Made by a program: the position numbers and the translations under genes | Notes under the pieces: generated by a model | Told to the model about the DNA's origin: nothing | Databases searched by the model: none | The model's input: the letters and a program-made list of their open reading frames with translations, nothing else | Origin: Cladocopium goreaui | Taxonomy: Eukaryota > Sar > Dinophyceae > Suessiales > Symbiodiniaceae | NCBI GenBank assembly: GCA_947184155.2 | Contig: CAMXCT020001713.1 | Coordinates: forward strand, 1-64,000 | Direction of reading: 5' to 3' | DNA length: 64,000 bases | Part shown: positions 36,701 through 48,700 of the stretch, in pieces | Layout of the letters: each line of letters starts with the position of its first letter | Position numbering within the stretch: position 1 is the first letter of the stretch

Positions 36701-39700
36701 TCCAGCAAAAGAGCTTGCAATTCGGGCGAAATATAGCAAAAATCTTTCCGTGTTTTGTGCTTACAAGTTGGCTTGGGAGGCGTTCCCCATCTGCACCAGG
36801 CAACATCCTGCAAGTCACGAAAACCAGAGCTGTGGAGCATGTCAAAAGCTGGCAAGCTAGATGGCAAGCAATTCCAATCTCCAGCAATAAATCTCGGTCC
36901 AACATTTAAATTGCAAACTTGCCCAACCACAGTGCTCAACAGCAGTTCATTATGAGCCAAATGTTGGGGGTATAAATGTCCATCAGGTTCGCCGTACACA
37001 GCACCCCCAGTGACCCAAATGTCATTCAGAAGGGTTGTGGTGATCAACGTTCTGGAGGACAAGAAAACCTCAGGTGGCCCATGTATCTGCAACGCCCTGG
37101 TAGGAAACTTGGACAGCACAGCAACCCCTTTCCACTGGCCTTGGTGAGTGCTGAATTTTGAGCAGGCACAGGGTGGCCGGAGACACAGTATGGGTAGGGG
37201 CTGTTGGCAAAACGTAGCCCCGCCTTGAAGTCCAACACTCCTTGTCGGCACAGGTGTGATTCTGATACAGCCCATAAATCCCCGTGGGCCAAATGTGAGA
37301 CTATGTAGGGCGACTTGCCACGTAGCCCCGAAGGGTTGAAGGCACCCAAAACAAAACTTGAAGCAGGTGGGCCCGGATTGGAGGCTTCGCCCACACGGCA
37401 ACTGAAAACCAAAACTGCAAAATACCAGGCAAACCTGGGGCAAAAACGGGCAGGTGTTCTGCGCTGGCACACAGCCAGCAGGGGTACAAGACCCGACATG
37501 ATACTGACAAATGGGCTCAGGGCACACACAAAACCAATGCAAATGCAAACCAAAATCAACGCTAAGAGACTGCACCCCTGCCCGCACCGTCATTCAAGTT
37601 CATCGCGAGGTCTCTTGGACAGCAGTCCGCGAATCTGTTCCATTTGTTGGGCAAACATCGATTGAATAGCCTGGTTCTGATTTTCCATATGGCCATGCAG
37701 TTGCTGGCCGTGTGAGTTCAACTGAGCTTGCATCGACGAAAGCTGCTGTCCAGACTGGCAAGAAAAGTCCTGGAACTGAGTCTCAAGCCCTTGTTGTTTG
37801 GCCATGAGTTGCTGGACCTGGTCCTCAAGCTGACTCATACGTTCAGGCACATCGTCCTCCATTGGAGGGGGGGGCAATTTGGCAAGCACTGCATTCTGCA
37901 CACGGACTTCAAGCTGTTGAATGCTCTCATTGGTGTCCATCGGGGCTGGAGTGCTTGGTTTGAATCCACCCCAGGGGTCTTTAACGCTCCATGGATCTGC
38001 ATCAGGCACTGGCTTGGATTGGGTTCCACATAAGGCAAGGGTCGATGCAGCAGCAACAGGTGGGACAACAGGAGGCTTCCCGACAGGTTCATTCTTCTGC
38101 TTCGTGACCACAACTTCACCATGGGTAGTAGGGATGATGGCAACTGGGGGCTCATCAACAGCTTGTACTAACCACATGGACCCACGGCCGGGGCTTGGGG
38201 CTGATGGTTGCAATGGGCGGCATTCCCACCCCGCTTGTTTCATGGCTTTACATATGGCTGCACGGCTGTGCCAAAGACCGACAATGAAGACTGTCCGCTG
38301 ACCCTGGGGCAAGTACACCGTATCAGGCCTCAGGAGGTGATGAATTGCAAGAAGCTTGGTTGGCCATCACACGCAGGCCTTTTCTGTCTCCTACCCTAGC
38401 CAATCCAATGATAGCAGGGTTTGTCTGCTTCAAATGCATGAGTTCCTGGACACTGCGCTTCGGCGTCCAGACAACAACAAAATCGGCCAACACTTCAGTG
38501 CCGTCTGCAGAGCGAGGCTCACAGAAGGCTCCCACAGATCCGCTCAGGGCAAGGAGTCGGTGTAGAAGTTGTGAAGGCACACGCAAACAGACTGAAAACA
38601 TATCAGCTTTGGCCATTGGGGAGGGTTTGAATCCATTTCTCAAATACTGTCTACGCCAAACATCAAGCAAAGGTTCTTTGATGGCCAAGGCATCCTCATA
38701 GTGCCACAGGTCACAGTTGCAGTCTTTCCCGTAAGCTTACCAGGGTGAAGGTGCATACCGTTCCATCCATGCTTTTTGAGCAAAGGAAACATGAATTCCC
38801 AAGTCCTTTCCTTTCTCCCAATTTGGGCTTCACTGACAAGAGAGGACCTATCAACTTTAGGGATATCTTTGACCGGAACTTTATGGGTATACCTCAGGTG
38901 AGTCCATCTTCTATTCGTGTGGTGATGAGTACCCGGAGTACGCCAAACTTCGTATTTGCAACCAGGAAAACTGCATTGCTACCACAGGGTTTGGTCTTGA
39001 CTGATCTCAGGTCCGGACGGTTCCAAGTCCTGTTGCGGTGTGTCTTCCAAGACATGAGCTTTTCCTTTTTTACCTGACTCGCTCCCCGGAGGGAGGGAAA
39101 AACAAAACCCATCTCCTTTCTTGCTCCCCGGAGGGAGAGTTAACCTACACGTTCCATCCTGAGTAACCACAGACTGTTTACAAACGCTCCCCGGGGGGAG
39201 GCTTTTCCCAGAAACACTTTGTTTCTGGACAGACCTCAACTGCTGACGCGGCTTTGAACTCGGAGGCAGGGACAGAACAGAGGCAGCTTTTTTATTGCAA
39301 GGCGTCACACTTGCTTGAACACGGTCCGGCAAGCTGAGGATGCCAGGTTGGGAAGGGCCGGACACCAGAGACCTGACAGAAGGGGTGGCCACAGACTCCC
39401 CGCAACCATCCACAACAGAGCCCCGGCAGGACATGGACGCAGCAGACCTCCCATCCGAGACAAGAGAGTGAGCAGTGGGGGTATACCCAAAAGGACATCC
39501 GAAGCACCACGCTCTGACATAGAGGTAGGAGAAGGCAAAGACGCAGCACGACGCTGGTTTCTCGCAGGGCAGGTAACAGAGGCAACAGACCCAGCCAAAC
39601 TTCGGACAGAAGGGGTACTGGGAAAAGGAAGAGAGATTATACATGGAAACTCTGCGGCTTTAATTTCGGGTTTAATGAGCGATCGGAATTTCTGGGAAAC

Positions 39701-42700
39701 GAGATGACATTTTTTGTAGCCTCCAGTAACCTATATAGTATACTATAAAATATTATAAATATGTAAAAATAGCTCTAAAAATAGCCAAAAAACATGGCAT
39801 GTCCAGCACTAACAGATATTAAGAGATCATTTCCAATGGACTTCCCATGTTTTTTTCTTTACGTTTACCGGGCAGTTCCAGTGAACTCAGCGGATGAAAC
39901 ACCGTGAAAAATCATCCCATCTCCCCTCACGTATCGCCACGGCTTGAGTGAAACTTACGGTAACTTGGTACCTGGAAATTTCATGTCACATGATATCTTC
40001 ACATATCTTCACTATATCCCTGTTTTACCATGATGTTTGTTGGTTAAATCCCCATAAGACCATCTAAAACCCATGGTTTTGCCATGATTTCTTGATGATT
40101 TTCCCATCCAAAAGCACCAAATTTGCTGCCTTGTTCCCTGTGACTTCGCCATAGTCGTCCACCTCGCGCATCAAGTCCTCCAAGACCAACCCCCGCGCCG
40201 TGGGGACCAACTCGATGCGAAGATCCTGGGGAGATGGGGGGGTTATATGAGCTCATTAACCAAACATTGAGGATTATCAATCATTATCATGGGGATTATC
40301 ATGGGGATAGTAGATAATGATAATCATATTATTAATACATTATCAATATTGAGCTCATTACCTCTTAGATTATCACGGGGGTTATCAACCATTTATATAT
40401 TGATATTTTCCATATATTATTAATATTTCCCATCATTGGATATATTAAACATAATAGATTAATATATCCCCTCTGGTAAACTAACATAGCGAACTGACAA
40501 ATCACTATTTTAATAGGTAAATCATTTATAAATGCATCATTTCCCATAGCTATGTTAGTTTACTGGAGAGTAGATCATATCAAACCAAAAAATGATAAAT
40601 ACCAATCATTGGTTAGTATTCCCTATGGCTGATATTATGCTTAATGATGGTTAATGATCGTGCCAATGATTTGTTGTTTTAAGGATGTGGTAAATATAAT
40701 CTTTGGTCAGTCAGTCATGGTTATCTGATTACCTATGGTTAAGTATACCTATGTATGTGAATAAGTATCACCATAATGATTACATTGTGCCCCCCAAACG
40801 ATATATAGCCAAGTTGGTGAACATAACCCAAAAACTGCACAAATAATCACACATAAACTATAGTTATTGGATGTTATTGGGCTTTAGAACACCAACATTA
40901 TAACTGAGGGCCATCTTATGGCTATCGATTCGTTGCTGAAAAAAAGGGACATTGGTGAGGTCATTGGACCAGATCTTAAAGAATTCTGGATAAAATGGGA
41001 TAAAATGGGATAGAGGAACTCCCAGCAAAGTGAAACTATGTGAGTTACTGTGTTTCCCTTTTTGTTTTTAGTAGGATTCTACGAACTTCTATCTTTTTTG
41101 GCGTTGTTCCCGATCACATTTGGGTCTGTCTGAAAATGCCGTATACCTCCAAACTTGCCTTTTTAAAAGAAGAGATGATGATTGACCACTAGATTTCGTG
41201 CTACCCTATGTTCAAACAAACCCAATTGAGTTCTAAATTATCGGATAAGCGGAAATTGCAACTTGCTCCTCATTTCAACGTTGAAATGCTTAAAAAAAGT
41301 CCTCTACTTTGTAAATCTGCACAGACACACCTTGGAATTCTCCCCCAGGACCACAATACCCAGGTCGAACGTCTTCCGGATCCTTTAAGACATAAGGCAC
41401 ACCTACAACTTTCAACAGTGCATATTTCAAATGAAACATGTTCAAGGGATAGTGAAATATGTTTCAAGTTGCAGATTTTTCAAATGAAACCTGTGTACAT
41501 ACATACATATAAATATAAATATATATATATATATAATATGTAAAATATGCACATGTATGTATATATATAAATAGAATTATAGCCATGGCCATATGTATGA
41601 TAGGAAAACTATATTAACTCCTCGCGCTGCCATCGCTCTCTCCTGCGTGGGCGCATGCAGAGACAGCGCCAGATTGGGCCCCGCCGGGATCTCATGGCCC
41701 AGCGCGCGAATGCGACCGGGGACACCCACAGTGGAGATGGTCACATTCCTCAGCCCAGCCCGGGAAAAGGCCCATGGCTTAATGGAAAAAAGGTGAAAAA
41801 CATAGGGGATATCATAGGGAAAATTAGGAAGAAACATGAAAATGTGAACCTAATGTTGGTTTATCACTAGTATAGTTAGGGTTTACGGAAGACGTATCTG
41901 AGTCTGACGTATCTGTAGTTAATGGAGTTTATGAGCCACCTTGTAGGTGTGACACCGCATACAACCTACCGTGGAAAGTTGAGGAGAAGCGTCATGATAT
42001 ATCTTGAATTCAGCAACTGACAGCAACCGTCGGGAAGGGCATCTCAAGCTCTGCCATTGCCGTGGGGTTGTTGACAGTGGTGTATATCAAACAGGAGCAA
42101 TGCGTTTCATCGTCAAAAGTAATTTGAATAAACACACCATATATAGCGTATCGAATGGGATATATAGATACATGATGATACATTAACATGCTTAACTCAG
42201 CAATCAACCTAATCAAACATCATAAAACGTGGCATTTTTCATCAGTACCCACGGCCCCATGCCCAGGCCATCCCAGGACCCATTTTTTGTGCCAGGATGC
42301 TTCAATGCCACGCCAAAGGCGTGCTCAGGCATCACCTCCGCTGGTTTTTTTCAACTATCAGAGTTACCCGGCCTGGTAATCCTACCGTTTTTGAACATTG
42401 CCATTTAGAGTGTTAGAGTTGATTTACCTATAATATTTGAAATGCTGATTTTCCATGAGAATAACGATCCAATTTCTACATTGTGATGCCCCTAAGATAC
42501 ATAACATGAAGATATGTTAACTTATGTTGTAGGATTTGTATCTTAAGTTATAATTTCGATAACTAAGGGTTTTGTTTTCGGTTGATTTTTTGATATCCCA
42601 CAAACATTTAAAGCATTGTTTGGTTTCTGCAGTTTCTTTGTTTCGCCCAAGAATATCTTGCGATTTTGGCCGCAAAATACAATGTTTTCATGGCGGGAAG

Positions 42701-45700
42701 TAACATAACCGTATCGCTTTCAGCGGTGGTCCATGCCGGTACGTGCAGTTGTACAGTAAACACAAAGAAACACATTTTATGCACATACGCGTTTCCATAT
42801 CATTTTGCTGTTCTTTGGTGGAAACACACGCGCGTTTCCAATCTGTAAAGGAAACGCATTCAAAGTTTCACTGAAGATAGGGATTATTATCGCGGAGGTG
42901 GAAACACATTTTATACACATTGCGTGTTTTCATGCTACCGGGTGCTGTGAGTGTGGAAACAGAGCGTTTCCATGAGTTTTATACTTTGTAATGGGAAACA
43001 CATGCGCGTTTCTATGATGTTTCTGATTTTGGATTGGAAACACATGCGCGTTTTCTACTTTTGGGGGTGCTATGTGCGGAAACACATGCGCGTTTCTGGA
43101 TCCATGCCCTTCACAGGTTCGGCAAACTTCTGTTTTTGCCGCTGCCATGTCGTTGCGGGAAAAAACATCCCGTTGAGCACTGAAAAACTGTCATGACAAA
43201 CATGAATCGACATCAGCCACAAAAAACAAAAACCTAAGTTCTGTAACTTCTGTAACTTCATTTTATTTTTACTGCAACTGGCATGACCTAACTTGAGATA
43301 TATCTCCACATCTCATGTTATAAATTCAACATTATTTATGGAAGTTGATCTATGTTATAACTTACTGTATGTTACCCCATGTTGTAAGTCATTTTACAGA
43401 TTTTATAACTGGAGTTGCATCTGGGGGCCCTCACAATGTATGATTGAACAGTTGAAAATTCGACAAACAAAAGCCGCCTTGACGGCCCGGGGCATCCCGC
43501 CTTGACGGCCGCCATGACGTTCTCATAGTTGTCCAGTGGCTCACCCATGCCCATAAACACCACCTCGCTTGGGCATTGTGGATGCCCAAAACAAGTCCTT
43601 CATGGGATGTGGGGAGGTCTTTCGGTCTTTTCAAACCAAACATGTGGATCAGTAGAACGATATTATTCACCTGAAACTGATTCATATCCATTAACCTGAA
43701 ACTATTCATATATAAGGTATATTTCTTGGCCATGTATATATATATAATATGTATACCCCTATCATTCCCGTTCCAATTCCATCATTCCGTGACGTCGCTT
43801 CCCGGACCCAACACCCCGTTGGGCTCCAGGCATTCCGAACCGGGGCTTCTTTTCCTCGGACAGCGGGCATCAGTGGTGCCTCACTTTCTTTCGAAAATAA
43901 AGGTGCAAAGAAAACCCACCAATATCCAAAGTTTTGTGATATTGGTCAATTCCGATTCCTTTTCCTAATTGAATTATAGATAAATATACATAGAATAATA
44001 TGCATATATATATATATATATATCTTATCAGCAACTAAAATCCAATTCCTATTGTGTTTCAACGTTTTGATTCTGCTTCCCTAGGCTCTGTGGTTCTGCC
44101 ACGTTTGATTCTGCGGCGGGTACTGGGTTTTGAACTACCCATGTTACTGGGTTTACCTGCCCAAGAGTTGATAAGGATACACACATAATTGTACGAGTAA
44201 GTTGAAGAGATATACATTTGTTTGTATGAATATACTACATATATATATACATATATATATATGCCTTGTGTGACCCCACAAAAACAGAATCACTAAATCA
44301 CAAAATCACCATGAAATCCAACTTTATTCTGGGTTATCTCCATTAAATCATCATCACAGGTGCTCCCAACACCACAAATGGGTTTGGGGAAACAAAACTG
44401 TTAAAGAGGTAAAATCATCAATTCCATCAAAAGGAATGGCAATATTTCACCTACAATAGGCTGGAGCAACTGTGATATTCCAGCCATTTCCCCATTAAAA
44501 CCAACCTTTCAGTGGTCAAGTTCCAACTTTTCCAACCATTTTCAAGAAATCATGTCCCAACCCAGTTCGAAGTTGCTTCAAAGAACCCCACCCAACTACC
44601 TAGACTTCCAAATACCCCTACAAAGTACTTACAGTACTAATTCATCATGGGCAAAAACACTTCACTTTTATGGGTGCAAACAGAGGGTCCACGTATATCA
44701 AATATATTCAAACATCATATTGTTGGTTACACATTAAATATATTAAATCTTATCTCATAGAATCCATATGTATATTAAGTATATGCATAAATAAGTATGG
44801 CAGTATGGCATGAACTCTATTATGTATCCATGAGATACTTAGATAATCTTAGATTTCTCGATTTCTCCATACTTACGAAAATATTCATAGAATAAGCCTT
44901 CTCCATGAAATATATGCTATTGTCATTGGATTGGTTCAAGGGAACATCTACAGGAAACCATGGTGTTCAACCAATCCAATATGATTTTGGTAAATTATGA
45001 CATGGAGAATATGACTGGTAAATTACCGTAAAAAATGATATTACCAGCAAATCTTCACCATTCATATGGACCAAATCGCCAAATCTCTCGACTTTGGTCC
45101 ACCTCTCCCAGCCTTGGTCACCGCACGTGCCCATCGCTTGGCGTGCAAAAGTTGCTCCAGGATTTCGCCGGCCGAGAGCTGACCGCGCAGACCCATGGTG
45201 CCTTCCCGGTGGATGGTGAACAATTGGGGGGTTAGTATGGTAACTCTAGGGATTTTTAAGCATAAAATCTGGGGATCTAATCCTTATATATATATATATA
45301 TGCTTACAATATAATCGTAATTATTTACATAATAAATAAGTAAATAAATGAATAAAAACACAAAAAACAAATATAATTAAATAAATACATATATGATATG
45401 TATATATATATATACATGCAGGGGTTCAATCATTATCGATACATATACTCCAAGCATTATGGATAATGATGGCAATGTATACCCTGAAAGTCATTTGGGA
45501 CTCATGGAATACCCACCAGTTTGTAGTCATGGTATACAATTTACACCGGGGTAAAACGAGTCATTAGACAGTTTTGGGTGATGCGCAAATTTATCTATCT
45601 ATATATCTATCTATATAGACATGTACCCTGGATTTCCAAGACCAAACAGTGGCTGAACCTTGTTGGTAGTCTAAAATCCGTAGCAACAGAATGGTGACTC

Positions 45701-48700
45701 AATGACTCAAGCAACAACCAATCAATTTCATGATGTGTGGAAGGTCAGGGAAACAACAAAAATATATATATATATACACATACAGATAATATATGAATGT
45801 CAGTAGTAATAGTAATATAAATGCGTATATTAATGTTAAGAACAGCAATTATACGATTTAACCAGCAACATTGGGAATATCATTGGGTTACAGTGTAATA
45901 ATGAAACAATGTGATTCGGGGGTGCTTAAAATTTGGAACTGGGAATGACATTCATTGGGGGGTTTTGGGGTACCACTGTTTTGAAAAACATCCTACTCCA
46001 TGAGGATCCATAATGTAGGTATAGTTCAGACTGACAGTCTCAGATACCAACTGCAAAAAACAAACACACTTTAGGTGCTTAGTATCTCTAGCATAAGTAC
46101 GAAGGCAAGTCTCCAAACTTCACACAAATACCTTTGATTTAGGCCATGTTGGGGAGAACATGTGAATGTTGAAAAAATCTATGGAGCAAATAGAACCTCC
46201 AAAACAACAAATGGTGCGATTTCGCCAGCAAATCTTAGGGATTTCAAGAAGAAACACATGTGACATGTGAACATGGATTTAACAGCAACAAAGGAAGAAC
46301 ATGTAAGGGCATTTCACCCACATGATCGTCTACCCTCGTGTAAACCAACATGGCTGGGCAACCCTGGTGTATGGGAAAATCACTCAGACTGGAGGTACAT
46401 GGGGCATTGATAAGTCCCGTCGACAACCATGTCTTTGGACGATGTTCATCTCCAAACTGTGAGATTCCACTTCGCCAAGTTGGCAATTCCTGAGACAGTT
46501 CCAGTTGGCGTGTCTCGTATTGGAGTTGGGCGATGCGGCGCCTCTTTTCGGCTGAAGGCAATTCCTCGTAAGACGTCTGGAGGCGCAACTGACGGGGGGG
46601 GTCGCAGCAACTGCAGACATCCGCCAGTCTGGCCTCTGTTTGGAGGTGTGGGGGTCGGCCCACCCAGCATTGAAGGCGAGTTGTAATTACCAGGTTCTCT
46701 TGGAAAAAACCGAAAAAACCCCCTGATGCCATGCCTTGCATGTGAGTATTTCTACCTGCCAAGTGAATTCAAATGAAGGATTGCATGAAAAACCAAACCC
46801 CTCCTAGTCAACTCATGTCAACTCCAGATGTTACTCCAGATGTTCCGAGGGAAGGAGGGAAGTCCTCCGGTACCAGTTCCCGCGCCTGTGGCGCAAAAAC
46901 GGCAGCCCATCTTGCAGCCAATCTGGCTGGAGACACAGACCTCGCTGGAAACTTGTCAGGTCATCAAGTCAAAATCGTTCCTTGGTTCCGAGCATTTCGC
47001 CCTTATTTTCTGTCTTTTCAAAGCCCATTTTCGAAAGCAACCGCCTATTACCAAAGTAGAAATCTAGTTCGAAAACTTTCGAGTTACGGACGATGGTTTT
47101 GGTTAGCATTCACACCATCATGTCAACCACATCATGATGATGTCAACCACATCATCATGTCAACCACCCATCATCAAGTAGTCGGGAAGTGCAACAGTTC
47201 GGGAGTGTGTGAATTCACGGGTGAATACACTATCGTGTGCGAAACTCTGTGTTTTTTGAGGTAATGTGGCTCCTGGGGTCGCCGAAGTAGTTTCTCTGTT
47301 TCCGCGGTTGTGGGCCTCGATCTGGCAAAAATGTTGAACCAAAACGCACCGTAGCGAGAGCTCGAATTGCACTTCAAAACATTAAAAAAAGGGGCCTTCG
47401 GAACACTTTTGGAAGATGGTCGGTAAAATGTGCTCATGAGTGTAGCGAGAGCTCGATTTCACAATTAACAACCCCGTATTTGTGTGGTCGAGTCCGCACC
47501 GTTGGTCAATGTGATGCGACGCTCCAGCTATGCGGGCTTTTGCATCCGCTTGTGACAAATTTGGCACGCAGCGCTGCGCGCAGCAAAGCAGAAATGACAC
47601 CGCCCTGCTATGCAAGATGAAAGCTGGAGGTTGCTAAAGGCATTGTATAAGGTAGTTTTTCAACATACTGCCACGTTTGCGCTATGCGGAATGGCAGCTG
47701 AGGTTGCAAAACGCACTGTGCTGGATGCGTGAAGAGAAGACTTGGGTTGCAGAAGCTGCAGAAGAGGTATCTGGGAAGCTGAGAGAAGAGGTACCTCAGC
47801 GGAAGTATAGCTCAACAAAGAAGTAGCCCACTCATCCATCCATCCATTCATGCATTCATTCATTTGTTCCTTGATTCATGGGTTCATGTATTCACTGACT
47901 CGTTGGTCCGATGGTTCATTGAATCATTGGTTCATGGATTCATTGAATCACTGCTTCGTTGCTTCCTTGGCTCATTGCTTTGTTGCTTCATTGATTCACT
48001 GATTCATTGATTCATTGGTGCATTGATTCATTGATTCTCTGCTTAATTGCTTCTTTGATTAATCAACTCACTAATTCACTGATTCATTGGTTCTTTGATT
48101 CACAGGTTCGTTGATTCACTGCATCATCGGTTCACCAAATCATCGATTCGTTGACACATTGACACATTGACTCACAGATTCATTGATTCACCGACTAAAT
48201 CACTGATTCATGTTTATGTTTCATTCAAGGTATTTGGGTTTATATTCAAGTTTTTTGGGATTGAATTTGGAAAGAATAATTGGTTGGAATCAATAATCAT
48301 GGGTCGAAGTTACCACAACTTAATGAAAGTTATTTGATCAATTTGAGGGTAAGAAATAAAATAGGCCAACCAAACAACCCGACCATTCAACCCTCTCAGC
48401 AGCTGCCGGTGCTGCGGCTGCAGCAGAAAGCAACAATCCAACCCGGTTTTTCTCGCCTTGCCAGCACCACAACCCAAGTCGTAAAAAACACCGCGGTTCT
48501 TTGCCTGCCACAATCCGGAACCGCTTCAGGTAGAGATTGAAAGGCCCAATCCAACTGAGCGAAAGCGGGATCAGGAAGGAGCAACCCTGGGAGAACGTGG
48601 TCAAAACTCCATCGCAAATCAATCAAACATCCATCAGAAGTCTTATTTTTCTCGCAAGCGCCTCGATGAAAGATCCATCCCTGCGCAACCCCCAAGCCAC

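Larger units (their letters stand above)
29200..39650 (-). mobile_element. Degenerate LINE retrotransposon (ORF1, APE endonuclease, RT, RNase H), sense-oriented in an RlmN intron
   Basis: Reading the minus strand there is, in order, an ORF1-like coiled-coil protein (about 37.59-38.7 kb, possibly with upstream LPPGS-repeat sequence to 39.6 kb), an AP-type endonuclease (36.4-37.56 kb), a reverse transcriptase (34.6-36.45 kb), a linker, a zinc-binding CxxC/HxxxC segment, and an RNase H-like region to 29456. The coding parts are colinear but broken by several frameshifts, and a 3.36 kb insert lies at 30830-34188. The class matches LINE elements known to be abundant in dinoflagellates. It lies wholly between RlmN exons at 40130 and 28829. 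The 5' limit is approximate, and no poly(A) tail or target duplication was identified. Confidence 0.85.

Noticed and set aside
42767..43100. CRISPR array
   Set aside because: The repeats are short, imperfect palindromes with uneven spacers, inside an intron of a eukaryotic gene, and there are no cas genes.
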